A stretch of 49,782 nt of DNA from Desulfuromonas sp. KJ2020 (GCF_024197615.1 NZ_JAKUKE010000001.1:344675-394456); one strand, 5' to 3'. Shown: positions 1-9,517, counted from the first letter of the stretch. Notes: generated from the letters alone by a model not told the origin. Numbers and translations are program-made.

Positions 1-1227
1 GAAGTGCTCAAGGCCATCCGTATCCTGCAACCGGACGTGCCCGTTGTCATCATCACGGGGTACTCCACGGTGGAAACCGCCGTCGAGGCCATGAAGTTCG
101 GCGCCTTCGATTACCTGGCCAAGCCCTTCACGCCTGAACAGATCCTCCAGTTGACCGAATCCGCCCTCAAACACCGCCTCACCCAGATTGAAAAGGCAGT
201 GCGGGGGGGCTCTGCCGGCCGACACCCCGGCTTCGATCTCTTTGTGGGGGAAAGCCGACAGATGGAGCGCGTCTACCGCCGGATTCTGCAGGTGGCCCCC
301 ACGGACAGCACCGTGCTCATCACGGGGGAGAGCGGCACCGGCAAGGAACTGCTCGCCCGCGCCATTCACAATCACAGCGCTCGCAAGGACCAGCCCTTTC
401 TGGCCGTCGACTGCACCTCTCTGGCGGAAAGCCTGCTGGAGAGCGAGCTTTTTGGTCACATGAAAGGCTCTTTCACCGGCGCTGTGCAGAGCAAGGTGGG
501 ACTCTTCAAGGTGGCTGACGGCGGCACCCTCTTTCTGGATGAAATCTCCAACATCAGCCTGACGACACAGGCCAAACTGCTCCGTGTGCTGCAGGAGCGG
601 GAGATCACCCCCGTCGGCGGCAACAAACCCCTCCCCATCAATATCCGGCTCATCGCCGCCACCAACCGCAACCTGCGGGAGATGTGCGCCAAGGGGGAGT
701 TTCGCGAGGACCTCTTCTTCCGCCTCAACATCATTCCCATCGACCTCCCCCCCCTGCGCGAGCGGCCGAGCGATATCCCCCTGTTGACCCGATTTTTTCT
801 GGAAAAGTTCGCCCGCGAACTGGGCAAGGAAATCCGTGGCCTCTCGCCGGCCGCCATGGAACACCTGAACCAGCATGCCTTTCCTGGCAACGTGCGTGAG
901 TTGGAAAACATCCTGGAGCGCGCCGTCGTGCTGGCGGAAGGATCTGTCATCGAGATCGACAATCTGGAACTGGCGGGACAGACGAATGAGGCCGGCGCCC
1001 CCTTCTGTCAGTTCATCCCCAAGACGGCGGAAGAGCTGAAGGAGACCAAGCAGAAGATACGCGAGATGGCGGTCATGCCGGTGGAAAAAGCCTTCGTGCT
1101 GGACGCGCTGGAAAGAAACAACTGGAATGTCACCCGGGCGGCGGAAGAAGTCGGCATGCTGCGCCCGAACTTTCAGGCGCTGCTCAAGAAGCAGGGCATA
1201 TCCATTCGAGACAGGATTCCCGGTTGA
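1..1227 (+). CDS. NtrC-family sigma54-dependent response regulator (5' truncated)
   Basis: The gene runs off the left edge; the frame is open from base 1, so about the first 60 residues, including the phospho-acceptor Asp, are outside. Visible are the end of a receiver domain (VVIITGYSTVETAVEAMKFG, then the conserved Lys of YLAKPF), an AAA+ sigma54-activation domain with Walker A GESGTGKE at 325-348 and a sigma54-contact loop written GSFTGA (466-483) instead of the usual GAFTGA, then GGTLFLDEIS (Walker B), arginine-finger region and a Fis-type helix-turn-helix near the C-terminus (NVTRAAEEVGMLR). Family knowledge: a phosphorylated activator remodels RNA polymerase-sigma54 at distant enhancers. 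It converges with the haem-motif kinase at 1240, which is a possible but unproven partner; the true partner may lie upstream of the window. Target genes are unknown. Confidence 0.93.
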   Translation, partial: EVLKAIRILQPDVPVVIITGYSTVETAVEAMKFGAFDYLAKPFTPEQILQLTESALKHRLTQIEKAVRGGSAGRHPGFDLFVGESRQMERVYRRILQVAPTDSTVLITGESGTGKELLARAIHNHSARKDQPFLAVDCTSLAESLLESELFGHMKGSFTGAVQSKVGLFKVADGGTLFLDEISNISLTTQAKLLRVLQEREITPVGGNKPLPINIRLIAATNRNLREMCAKGEFREDLFFRLNIIPIDLPPLRERPSDIPLLTRFFLEKFARELGKEIRGLSPAAMEHLNQHAFPGNVRELENILERAVVLAEGSVIEIDNLELAGQTNEAGAPFCQFIPKTAEELKETKQKIREMAVMPVEKAFVLDALERNNWNVTRAAEEVGMLRPNFQALLKKQGISIRDRIPG

Positions 1228-1239
1228 CCCAGTGCCACC

Positions 1240-2826
1240 TCAGTCTTCGGTTGCTGCCACGGCGGGGTTGCTGAAGGGGAGAGTAATCGTGAAGGTCGTC
1301 CCCTTCCCCTCCTGACTGGAAACTTCGATCTGGCCGCCGTGATTCTCCACGATCCCATAAGAAACCGACAGACCCAGGCCCGTGCCGCGATTCTCCTTGG
1401 TCGTATAGAAGGGGTCGAAGATACGGGCCAGATTTTTTTCGGGAATACCACACCCCGTATCGGCAATACGGACAAAGACTCCCCGCCCCTCGCTCTCCAC
1501 CCCCGTCGTGATACTCAGACTGCCCCCCCCTTTTCCTTCCATGGCCTGACTGGCGTTGATGAGGATGTTCATGAATACCTGCTCCAGCTGGTTGTGATCA
1601 ATCAGCACCTGGGGCAGCCCCTCGCCGTATTCCCTTGAGATCCGGATGTTTTGAAAGTCCGCCTGTCTTTCGATCAATGCCAGCGTTCTTTCCATGACGC
1701 TGTTGATGGACTCGGCTCTTTTCTGAGGAATAGATTCCCGCGAAAAACCGAGCAAACCGCGCACGATCTCCGCACAGCGCTGCGTCTCCCGCACCACCAC
1801 GGAGAGGTCGTCTTTCAGGCCGGCATCCAGGCGGGGGTCGCTTTCGAGCATGGAGGCATACATAAGAATCCCGGTGAGGGGATTGTTGATTTCATGGGCG
1901 ATCCCTGCCACCAGTTCACCGATGGTCGCCAGCTTTTCCGAACGGACGAGCTTCGACTGCATGGACTGGATGCGGGCGGTGCGTTCCTCAACCTTTACTT
2001 CCAGGGTGTTGGCCCACTCTTTGAGTTCCCGTTGCGCCTTCTGAAGGTTCTGGGCCATGTCGTTAAAGGCCAGTGCCAGCTCGCCGATTTCATCGGAGGG
2101 CACGGTGGAAACACGGCTGTCCAGTTCGCCATCGGCCAGTCGTCGCGTATGATAGAGCAGCCGGTTGACCGGCACGTTCACCAGCTTATGGGTTAAAAAA
2201 GCCAGACTGAGGGAAACCAGCAGCAAGACAAAGACGGTCAGCAGAACGATCTGATTGCGGCTGGCGGCAGTCTGGGCCTCCATGCGATTCAAAGGAATAA
2301 TGACATCCAGGGTGCCGAGGACCGTGGCACTGGCCGAGTGGACATGACAGGCGGCGGTATAACAGCTCGGCTTGTTGTAGATGCCCTTGGTTACGCCTAG
2401 AAAATTATTGTTCCCTTCGGAAAAAAAGCGGGCGCGCCCCTCTGTCGGCACATCGGTGTGGGGCGGTTTATTGTCGATATGGCAACCGTTGCACCCCTCG
2501 GAATCGACATCCAGGGTGCTGCCGACTTCTTCCTTGGCCGTGGAAAAGCTGATCAGTCCATCCTTATTGAACAGCCGTATGCGGGAAATCCCCTCCTGAG
2601 CGCCGACCTCTTCCATCATCTGGTAAACGCGGGCACGATTATCTACCAGCATCTCGTAGTGGGTCGTGCTGAGCAGGGTTTCGCTCAGATGCTCGACATG
2701 CTCGATTGCGTTGTCCGTACTCATGTTCCGGACATTCTTGATCGTCATGAAGGCGAAGAAGCTCATGGCCACCAAAACCACGGCGCTCGTTCCCAGGGTG
2801 AATTTGGTACTCAATTCCAAAGACAT
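1240..2826 (-). CDS. Membrane sensor histidine kinase with periplasmic c-type haem motifs
   Basis: A 528-residue kinase. TM1 is at about residues 10-30 and TM2 at about 192-212, enclosing a periplasmic domain with two haem-attachment motifs: CNGCH (112-116, CxxCH) and CYTAACH (155-161, CX4CH). A HAMP domain (about 215-265), coiled coil, DHp helix with His311 in the box HEINNPL, N-box around Asn424, DTGCGIP and GTGLGL follow, so the catalytic core is complete. Start: an in-frame codon exists 29 residues upstream, but the ATG at 2826 has GGGAG just ahead and is followed directly by the hydrophobic helix. It lies downstream of phoU on the same strand, but a strong terminator separates them. Inference: covalent haem senses redox state, NO, CO or O2, as in the haem-PAS sensors of Geobacter. 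No receiver domain is attached. Confidence 0.93.
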   Translation of the reverse strand: MSLELSTKFTLGTSAVVLVAMSFFAFMTIKNVRNMSTDNAIEHVEHLSETLLSTTHYEMLVDNRARVYQMMEEVGAQEGISRIRLFNKDGLISFSTAKEEVGSTLDVDSEGCNGCHIDNKPPHTDVPTEGRARFFSEGNNNFLGVTKGIYNKPSCYTAACHVHSASATVLGTLDVIIPLNRMEAQTAASRNQIVLLTVFVLLLVSLSLAFLTHKLVNVPVNRLLYHTRRLADGELDSRVSTVPSDEIGELALAFNDMAQNLQKAQRELKEWANTLEVKVEERTARIQSMQSKLVRSEKLATIGELVAGIAHEINNPLTGILMYASMLESDPRLDAGLKDDLSVVVRETQRCAEIVRGLLGFSRESIPQKRAESINSVMERTLALIERQADFQNIRISREYGEGLPQVLIDHNQLEQVFMNILINASQAMEGKGGGSLSITTGVESEGRGVFVRIADTGCGIPEKNLARIFDPFYTTKENRGTGLGLSVSYGIVENHGGQIEVSSQEGKGTTFTITLPFSNPAVAATED

Positions 2827-2942
2827 GAGAACTCCCGGCGTTAACAACGGTCTCTTTTGACAGTCACGGAAAGTCGGCCTCTTAAAAGGTACCTTGTTTT
2901 TCACCGGGGACAAGCGGATGGGGCAAATCCCTTATCCGTGTC

Positions 2943-2971
2943 AAAAAAAGCCGCCTCAGGGGAGAGGCGGC
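2943..2971 (-). terminator. Rho-independent terminator of the pst-phoU operon
   Basis: Read on the minus strand, an 8-bp perfect stem GCCGCCTC/GAGGCGGC with a 6-nt loop (arms 2964-2971 and 2950-2957) is followed by seven T residues. It lies just past the phoU stop and ahead of the kinase gene, so it ends the phosphate operon. Confidence 0.9.
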
Positions 2972-3000
2972 CGGCGGGAGTCAGGACGGCAAGGCGCAGG

Positions 3001-3672
3001 CTAGGATTTCGGCCCCCAGTCGCTGGTATGGCGGACGATCTCCCCTTCGATGAGGTAATAGACTTCCTCGGCGATATTGGTGGCCAAATCGGCGATGCGC
3101 TCCAGGTGGCGGGAGACGGTGAGATACTGGGTGATATGGTCGATGCTGTCCGGGTCGCGGCGCATTTCGGCCTTGATGAAGGTGAAATTGTCGGCATGCA
3201 TCTGGTCCACCTCGTCGTCGAGGCTCTGTACCTCTTTGGCCAGAGCGACATCGAGACCGACCAGGGAATCGAGACTCATCTTCAGCATCCGCTGGGTCTT
3301 GGCCGCCATGGAGAGGTAGTCGAAAGGCGGCTCCAGCCGGCAGATGGAGGCCAAAGCCACGGTCCGTTCGGCGATATTGGTGGCCAGATCGCCGATGCGC
3401 TCCAGGTCGTTGTTGATCTTGAGCACGGCGACGATGAAGCGCAGATCCACGGCCACAGGCTGATAGAGAGCCAGCGCCTTGAGGCACTCCTCCTCGATCT
3501 CCACTTCAAGGTTGTCGATCTGGGTGTCGCCGGCGATGACCTTCTCGGCCAGCACCACGTCGCACTTCTCCAGGGATTCCACGGCCTGGTGGACGCTTTC
3601 TTCCACCACGGCGCTGAGCCCCAGCAGCATCTTTTTCAGGGTATCCAGTTCCTTCTGCAGATGTATGGTCAT
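3001..3672 (-). CDS. phoU: Phosphate-signalling protein PhoU
   Basis: A 223-residue protein made of two homologous three-helix bundles typical of PhoU. The metal-binding repeat motifs are visible in both halves: DLRFIVAVLKINNDLERIGD in the first and ITQYLTVSRHLERIADLATN in the second. Family knowledge: PhoU sits between the Pst transporter and PhoR, restraining PhoR when phosphate is plentiful and limiting Pst activity. It is the last gene of the operon, 17 bp after pstB. AAGGAG precedes the ATG at a longer than usual distance of about 13 nt. Length agrees with the family (about 220-240). Confidence 0.97.
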   Translation of the reverse strand: MTIHLQKELDTLKKMLLGLSAVVEESVHQAVESLEKCDVVLAEKVIAGDTQIDNLEVEIEEECLKALALYQPVAVDLRFIVAVLKINNDLERIGDLATNIAERTVALASICRLEPPFDYLSMAAKTQRMLKMSLDSLVGLDVALAKEVQSLDDEVDQMHADNFTFIKAEMRRDPDSIDHITQYLTVSRHLERIADLATNIAEEVYYLIEGEIVRHTSDWGPKS

Positions 3673-3689
3673 AGCCTGATTCTTTCTCC

Positions 3690-4472
3690 TTAACCGAAGC
3701 GGCCGGTAATATAGTCTTCTGTCTGTTTATTTTTAGGCTTCATGAAAATGCCATTGGTCTTGCCGTATTCGACCAGAATGCCTTCGTACAGAAAAGCGGT
3801 GTAATCGGAAACCCGGGCCGCCTGCTGCATGTTGTGGGTGACGATGATAATGGTGTAGTTCTCCCGCAGCTCGCCGATGAGCTCTTCCACCCGGGCCGTC
3901 GATTTGGGGTCGAGGGCGCTGCAAGGCTCGTCCATGAGGATGACCTCGGGATTGACGGCAATGGCGCGGGCGATGCACAGGCGCTGCATCTGCCCGCCGG
4001 ACAGACCGAGAGCCGACTGATGGAGGCGGTCTTTGACCTCGTCCCACAGGCCGGCCCCCCTGAGACTCTTTTCCACCGTCTCGTCCAGGGTGATTTTATT
4101 CTTCACCCCGGCGATGCGCAGCCCGTAAATGACGTTTTCATAGATCGATTTGGGGAAGGGATTGGATTTCTGGAAGACCATGCCGACGCGGCGGCGCAGC
4201 TCGATGACGTCCATAGCCGAGGAGTTGATCTCCACGCCGTTGAGCGTCATGCTCCCCACCACCCGGGTGCCGTCCACCAGATCGTTCATGCGGTTGAGGC
4301 AGCGCAGAAAGGTAGACTTGCCGCAGCCCGAGGGACCGATGAGGGCCGTGACCTGGCGTCGTGGGAAGGCGAGACTGATATCGTGCAAAGCCTCAGCGGA
4401 GCCATAGTAGAAATTGAGGTTTTTGACCTCGATGACGGGATCGTCGATGGTAACGAGTGTACTTTTTGGCAT
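3690..4472 (-). CDS. pstB: Phosphate ABC transporter ATP-binding protein PstB
   Basis: A 260-residue ABC ATPase that powers high-affinity phosphate import. Walker [10 protein letters not shown] is at residues 46-54, a Q-loop follows ([18 protein letters not shown], diagnostic of PstB), then signature LSGGQMQRL, Walker [14 protein letters not shown] and the H-loop ([14 protein letters not shown]). GAGGACAGG precedes the ATG. It lies 21 bp downstream of pstA and 17 bp upstream of phoU in one operon. Length and motif order match the family throughout. Confidence 0.98.
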   Translation of the reverse strand: MPKSTLVTIDDPVIEVKNLNFYYGSAEALHDISLAFPRRQVTALIGPSGCGKSTFLRCLNRMNDLVDGTRVVGSMTLNGVEINSSAMDVIELRRRVGMVFQKSNPFPKSIYENVIYGLRIAGVKNKITLDETVEKSLRGAGLWDEVKDRLHQSALGLSGGQMQRLCIARAIAVNPEVILMDEPCSALDPKSTARVEELIGELRENYTIIIVTHNMQQAARVSDYTAFLYEGILVEYGKTNGIFMKPKNKQTEDYITGRFG

Positions 4473-4493
4473 GAACCTGTCCTCTATCGGTGT

Positions 4494-6089
4494 TTAGAAG
4501 GTACTGTAAGTGTAGCGCTTTTTCATCTTGTTGCGCAGATAGATCGCCACGCTGCTCATGATCAGGACGATAAGCACCAGCAGCAGGGTGGTGACAAAGA
4601 CCATGGGTTTGGCGGCCTCGACGTTGGGCGACTGAAAGCCGATGTCGTAGATATGAAAACCCAGGTGCATGAATTTGCGATCCAGATGGATATAGGGAAA
4701 ATTGCCGTCCAGCGGCAGGGCCGGCGCCAGTTTGACCACGCCAGTGATCATCAGCGGCGCCACCTCGCCGGCGGCCCGGGCCATGGCCAGAATCAGCCCC
4801 GTCATAATACCGGGCGAGGCCATAGGCAACAGCGTCCGCATCAGGGTCTGAAACTTGGTCGCCCCCAGCGACAAGGAGCCTTCGCGCACCCCGGCGGGGA
4901 TGGCGCCGAGCGCTTCCTCGGTGGACACGATCACCACCGGCACGGTGAGCAGCGCCAGGGTCAAGCTGGCCCAGAGGATGCCGCCCGTACCGAAGGTGGG
5001 GGTCGGCAGCTGTTCAGGAAAAAAGATTTTGTCGATGGTGCTGCCGATGCCGTACACAAAGAAACCCAGGCCGAAGATGCCGTAGACAATGGAGGGAATA
5101 CCGGCCAGATTGTTGACGGCGATACGCACCAGGCGCACGACGACACCGTCTTTGGCGTATTCTCGCAGGTAGACGGCGGCGATCACGCCTAAGGGGAAGG
5201 TGACCAGGGTCATAAGGAAGATCAGCATGACTGTGCCGAAGATGGCCGGGAAAAGGCCGCCTTCGGTATTGGATTCCCGCGGTTCGCCAAAGATGAGCTC
5301 CCACAGCTTGCCGGCATAGATCAGGGACTTGTCTCCCCAGGACAGCGCATTGGGCTGGTAAAAACGTACAATGTGGCTGCCCTCGATCTCTTTTTCCTGG
5401 CCGCCGGCATCGGCCACCACGACCTGGTAACGCGTCAGTTCCGCCGCTTTTTTACCTTGCTGCGACACGATCTGCTCGAAATCTTCCCGCAACACAGCCT
5501 GCTGCTGCTGCAGTTCCACCAGGCGGGAGTCCGCATCGTCCACCCCCTGGTAGGCCAGCTTCAGTTCCTGGCGTCGCAGCTTTTCCATTTCTCTGTTGAG
5601 CCGCCCCAAGTCCTCAGCGCTTTTCACCAGGGGCTTTTCCAGCTCCTCCACCTGGGCCAGCATCTTTTCCAGAGGCTCGGTCAGTGGCGCCTGGGTGTGC
5701 TCGCCGGCCGGCGTCTGCACCCGAACCAGGGTGCCGTAGAAGTTCCCGTATTCTTCCCGCTCAATGACTGTTATCTCATCGGGATAATCCATGGCGGCGA
5801 TATCCGCTTCGTCGATCCAACGGAAATCCAGACCGTACAGATCCCGGTTGCCGATCTTGAACTGAATCCGTTCCCCCTCGCCCGAAGCGGTCGGTTCGCG
5901 TTTGATGATCTCGCCGATGACAGTCTGGCCGCTGTGCAGCCGGGCCATCGCCACGTCGGAGGGCCAGAAGACGCCGAGGCCGTTGACCAGCACCACGAGG
6001 ATCAGGGTCGCGGCAATGAGCAGGGTCATGCCCAGGGCCACGCCGGTGGCCCAGACAAAGGGTTCTCCTTCACGCCAGTACTTTTTCAT
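4494..6089 (-). CDS. pstA: Phosphate ABC transporter permease PstA, long form
   Basis: The C-terminal half (from about residue 275) is the normal PstA permease with its EAA-type loop (EEALGAIPAGVREGSLSLGATKFQTL). The protein has 531 residues against about 300 in E. coli. The surplus is an insert of about 230 residues between TM1 (about 15-38) and TM2, which should lie in the periplasm and contains a long predicted coiled coil (about 140-215, rich in E, K, L and Q). Long PstA proteins with such an N-terminal region (DUF3333) are known in Pseudomonas and relatives. AAAGGA precedes the ATG. The gene pairs with the equally enlarged PstC, so the two extra domains may touch in the periplasm (inference). 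Confidence 0.95.
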   Translation of the reverse strand: MKKYWREGEPFVWATGVALGMTLLIAATLILVVLVNGLGVFWPSDVAMARLHSGQTVIGEIIKREPTASGEGERIQFKIGNRDLYGLDFRWIDEADIAAMDYPDEITVIEREEYGNFYGTLVRVQTPAGEHTQAPLTEPLEKMLAQVEELEKPLVKSAEDLGRLNREMEKLRRQELKLAYQGVDDADSRLVELQQQQAVLREDFEQIVSQQGKKAAELTRYQVVVADAGGQEKEIEGSHIVRFYQPNALSWGDKSLIYAGKLWELIFGEPRESNTEGGLFPAIFGTVMLIFLMTLVTFPLGVIAAVYLREYAKDGVVVRLVRIAVNNLAGIPSIVYGIFGLGFFVYGIGSTIDKIFFPEQLPTPTFGTGGILWASLTLALLTVPVVIVSTEEALGAIPAGVREGSLSLGATKFQTLMRTLLPMASPGIMTGLILAMARAAGEVAPLMITGVVKLAPALPLDGNFPYIHLDRKFMHLGFHIYDIGFQSPNVEAAKPMVFVTTLLLVLIVLIMSSVAIYLRNKMKKRYTYSTF

Positions 6090-6101
6090 GCCGTCTGTCC
6101 T

Positions 6102-8339
6102 TTAAAACCGGCCGTATTTCTTGCGCAGCCGCTGCCGAACCACTTCGGCGATGGTGTTGAGAATGAAAGTGAAGAGAAAGAGGATAACAGCCGACAGGAA
6201 CAGCACCCGGTAGAGCGTGCTGGCCACCGGCGCTTCCGGAATCTCGACCGCGATATTGGCCGACAAAGGCCGCATGCCATTGAAGATGCTCATGTCCATG
6301 ATGGCCGTGTTGCCCGTGGCCATCAGTACGATCATGGTCTCGCCGATGGCGCGACCGAAACCGATCATGATGCCGGCGAAGATGCCGGGACTGGCCGAAG
6401 GCAGAATCACTCGCCACACCGTCTGCCAGCGGCTGGCGCCCATGGCCAGGGAGGCCGCCTTCAGGCTGCTGGGGACGTTGGAGAGCGCGTCCTCGGCAAT
6501 CGTGAAGATGATGGGGATGACGGCGAAGCCGAGGGCGAAGGCGATGATGATGTTGTTGCGGGGGTCGTAGCGCGTCCCCATTTCGGTAAAGAGCCACAGG
6601 CGGAAATCGCCGCCGAAGAGCCAGGCTTCCACCAGGGGGCCGATGGCGAAGGCCGCCGCCACCGAGAGGACGATGACCGGCGCGAAGGTGAGGAACTCAA
6701 AACCCCTCTCAATTTTCCGCAAAGGGCTGACTTCCCGCAGCTTCTGCCAGAGCAGGGAGAAGAGGATGAAGGAGGTCGGCACGAAGAGGAGGCTGAGGAA
6801 GATAGCCGTCACCGACTTTTCCACAATAGGGGCCAGCCAGAGAGCGGCGAGAAAGCCGATGATGACGCTGGGGATGGCGGCCATGATCTCCACCGTCGGC
6901 TTGATGAACTGCTTGAGCTTCGGATGGCCGAACTGGCTGGTATAAATCGCCCCGAGCAGCGCCAGGGGGACGGCGAAGATCATGGCGTAGAAAGTCCCCT
7001 TCAGGGTGCCGAAAATCAGCGGTGTCAGACTGAGCTTGGGCTCGAAATCCTCCGAAGCCGACGACGACTGCCAGACGTAGGCGGGTTCATCGTAGCTTTC
7101 GTACCAGACCTTGCCGAAGAGGGTGCGCCAACTCACCTCGGGATGGGGATTGTCCACGCTCCAGGCTACAAGCTCCCCTTTGGCATTGAGGGCGATGATG
7201 CCGGTGCCCCGCAGATTGAGGGCGGCGGTACGCAGGGGTTCCTGCCCTTCCAGGGTTAGCAACTGGCGTTCGCTGGTCATGTGGTCGAGATAGACCGTCC
7301 CTTCCTCGTCGAGGCTGAGCAGGGATTTGTCCCGGTGGGAGGGGGTGATGGCCCGTACGGCGCTGCCGCGATCGGCCAGGGTATGGATGCGGCGAAGCCG
7401 TTTCTCCCCACCGTCCGTATCGGTGCGCACCGGAAACCAGGTGGTCAGTTGCCCCTGCGCATCGCCAACGGCGAGGGAAATATCACCAAAGACCAGGGCC
7501 AGGGCGGTAATGGCGCGGCGGTCACGAAAAGCCTGCTGCCGCTCCACGAGCCGGGGTTTCCCCGCCTCGCTCAGATCCCAGCGCAGCAGCGCTCCCTGGT
7601 CGGTGCCGGCATAGAGGGTACGTCCCTGGGTGTCCAAGGTCAGGGCGGTGAAACGGTCCGGCTCTCCGCCCCCCAGAACCGCCGAGGATTGAATCCGCTC
7701 CTCGTTGCCGAAGATATCGGTAGTCACCGCCTCCTGGTCGAGCAGCAGGCGGTTGTCGTCCATGAGGCTGACGCGGGTACGGGTGCCATCGCCGGCAATC
7801 CGTCCCCGGGATATGGCCGGCAAGTTCCCCTCGGGAGCCGCAAAGACCCCTTCCCGTTCCACGGCGATCTCGAAGGTCCGGTTGTGCTCCTTGTCCCACT
7901 GGGCCAAAAAACGCAGTTGCTCGATGGACAGAGCACCGTCGCTCCACAGCAGGCCGTAAGCCTGGCGACCGAATTTGTCGACGGCGACGATGTGGGCCTC
8001 CGGCGCGCCGGGAGGATGCAGAGAGATCTGTTCGGAGACCTCCCCCGAGGCGACGTCATAAAAAGTGAAGTCCCCGGCAGCCGACAGGGTGAAAGCCGTC
8101 TCCAGATATTCGTCAAGGCCCAGCCCCAGGATCGCTTCGCGCTCCTGGGAGTCGACCGGATGGATACGGGCCACGGGCGCTGCCGTCGGTTGATTGAACA
8201 GGGGCAGAGAAACTTCCCCGATAAGGAGCAGGATGAAAATAACCACAAAAATGATGGCCATACCCCCCACGGTGATCACCCAGCGCGCGATACGGTCCCG
8301 TCGTTTAACTCTTTTCAGCAGCTTCTGATCCATATCCAT
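6102..8339 (-). CDS. pstC: Phosphate ABC transporter permease PstC, long form with beta-propeller-like domain
   Basis: 745 residues, more than twice the 319 of E. coli PstC. After TM1 (about 20-42) comes a region of about 370 residues (50-420) with repeated WD40-like strands, for instance FTALTLDTQGRTLYAGTDQG and ITALALVFGDISLAVGDAQG, expected to fold as a periplasmic beta-propeller. The permease core starts near residue 440 (LTPLIFGTLKGTFYAMIFAV) and carries the EAA loop (EDALSNVPSSLKAASLAMGAS). Such long PstC forms also occur in Pseudomonas. The start at 8339 has only a weak GGATGG upstream; an ATG two codons later is equally possible. It is separated from pstS by 96 bp that hold a hairpin. 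The propeller's role is not known. Confidence 0.95.
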   Translation of the reverse strand: MDMDQKLLKRVKRRDRIARWVITVGGMAIIFVVIFILLLIGEVSLPLFNQPTAAPVARIHPVDSQEREAILGLGLDEYLETAFTLSAAGDFTFYDVASGEVSEQISLHPPGAPEAHIVAVDKFGRQAYGLLWSDGALSIEQLRFLAQWDKEHNRTFEIAVEREGVFAAPEGNLPAISRGRIAGDGTRTRVSLMDDNRLLLDQEAVTTDIFGNEERIQSSAVLGGGEPDRFTALTLDTQGRTLYAGTDQGALLRWDLSEAGKPRLVERQQAFRDRRAITALALVFGDISLAVGDAQGQLTTWFPVRTDTDGGEKRLRRIHTLADRGSAVRAITPSHRDKSLLSLDEEGTVYLDHMTSERQLLTLEGQEPLRTAALNLRGTGIIALNAKGELVAWSVDNPHPEVSWRTLFGKVWYESYDEPAYVWQSSSASEDFEPKLSLTPLIFGTLKGTFYAMIFAVPLALLGAIYTSQFGHPKLKQFIKPTVEIMAAIPSVIIGFLAALWLAPIVEKSVTAIFLSLLFVPTSFILFSLLWQKLREVSPLRKIERGFEFLTFAPVIVLSVAAAFAIGPLVEAWLFGGDFRLWLFTEMGTRYDPRNNIIIAFALGFAVIPIIFTIAEDALSNVPSSLKAASLAMGASRWQTVWRVILPSASPGIFAGIMIGFGRAIGETMIVLMATGNTAIMDMSIFNGMRPLSANIAVEIPEAPVASTLYRVLFLSAVILFLFTFILNTIAEVVRQRLRKKYGRF

Positions 8340-8361
8340 CCATCCAGAATCCTGAACATGC

Positions 8362-8402
8362 GTCTACCTGCCCCCGGCTAGATGGCCGCAAGGCAGGCAG
8401 AC
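8362..8402 (-). other. pstS-pstC intercistronic hairpin
   Basis: On the minus strand GTCTGCCTGCC (8402-8392) pairs with GGCAGGTAGAC (8372-8362), 11 bp with one G-U pair, and a smaller CGGC/GCCG stem sits in the loop. There is no T-run, so it is more likely an mRNA 3'-end stabiliser or processing element that keeps pstS transcripts more abundant than the permease genes than a full terminator. Confidence 0.6.
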
Positions 8403-8435
8403 GGGTTGTCAGGGTTGATACCGGGTCTGGCCGGT

Positions 8436-9425
8436 TTATTTGAGCAGGTCGAGCTGTTGCTGGGCGGCTTTGGCGGGCAGCGGGAGATAGCCGTCCTTGA
8501 CCACGACCTCCTGTCCTTCCTTGGACAGCACAAACTTGATGAACTCTTCAAGCATCTTGGGCAGCGGCTCATTGGGCTTTTTGGCAACGTAGAGGTAGAG
8601 CATGCGTCCCAGGGGGTATTTGCCGCTGAGGACATTTTCATAGGTAGGCTCGTAGGCCGGGCCACCTTTTTCCGACAGGGCGATGGCCTTGACCCCCGAG
8701 GTCAGGTAACCGATGCCCGAGTAGCCGATACCGGACTTGTCTTCCGTCACCGACAGGACAACGGAGGCGCTGCCGGGCTGCTCCTTAACGATATCCTTGT
8801 AGTCACCCTTAAAGAGAGCGTGATCTTTGAAATACCCGTAAGTACCGGAAGCCGAGTTACGTCCATAGAGGCTGATAGGCATATTGGCCAGGGAACCGGT
8901 TACACCCACCTGGCTCCAGGTCACGATATCCTGCGGGTAGCCTCCTTTGCGGTTCTTGGAAAAAATGGCATCGATCTGCTGCAAGGAGAGTTCCTGGATG
9001 GGGTTGTCCTTGTTGACGAAGACGCCCAGGGAGTCGAGAGCCACGCCGATCTGCAACGGCTTGAAGCCATACTTGCTCTCAAAAGCCTCGATCTCCGAGG
9101 TCTTCATCTTGCGGGACATGGGGCCGATCTGAGCGGTTCCTTCGATAAGGGCGGGGGGCGCGGTGCTGGAACCCTTGCCTTCAATCTGGATATTGACGTT
9201 GGGGTACTGCTTGCGGAACCCTTCGGCCCAGTAGGTCATGAGATTGTTCAGGGTATCGGAACCGATGCTGTTGAGGTTGCCGCTTACCCCTTGAGTCTTG
9301 GTGTACACCGGCAGGGCAGGGTCGACTTTGATTTGGGCAGCGACAGCGGACCCACCGGCAAAAACCATGGCTGCGGCCGCTACGGCAGCGGCAAGAACCA
9401 GCTTCTTCCAAACATTTTTTTTCAT
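8436..9425 (-). CDS. pstS: Periplasmic phosphate-binding protein PstS
   Basis: A 329-residue exported binding protein that delivers phosphate to PstCA. The N-terminus [20 protein letters not shown] is a classical signal peptide ending near SAVAA. The mature part has the PstS-type phosphate-binding features [10 protein letters not shown] near the N-terminus, [20 protein letters not shown], and [14 protein letters not shown]. Start: the ATG at 9425 has AGGAG 9 nt ahead and begins the signal peptide; an upstream in-frame codon would add 17 unrelated residues. First gene of the pst operon, preceded by two Pho-type promoters. Confidence 0.97.
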   Translation of the reverse strand: MKKNVWKKLVLAAAVAAAAMVFAGGSAVAAQIKVDPALPVYTKTQGVSGNLNSIGSDTLNNLMTYWAEGFRKQYPNVNIQIEGKGSSTAPPALIEGTAQIGPMSRKMKTSEIEAFESKYGFKPLQIGVALDSLGVFVNKDNPIQELSLQQIDAIFSKNRKGGYPQDIVTWSQVGVTGSLANMPISLYGRNSASGTYGYFKDHALFKGDYKDIVKEQPGSASVVLSVTEDKSGIGYSGIGYLTSGVKAIALSEKGGPAYEPTYENVLSGKYPLGRMLYLYVAKKPNEPLPKMLEEFIKFVLSKEGQEVVVKDGYLPLPAKAAQQQLDLLK

Positions 9426-9517
9426 CTGTCTTCTCTCCTGAGTTGTCGTTTTGAGATACCGCTTAAACACGTGCAAGCGGCGATGGCGATCGTTCTGTTT
9501 CGTTCTTTACGGACCGG

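Noticed and set aside
5373-7259. Long plus-strand open frame of about 628 codons opposite pstA and pstC
   Set aside because: Antisense shadow of two clear permease genes; His/Gly/Asp-rich, low-complexity translation without domain pattern, typical of GC-rich third-position bias.
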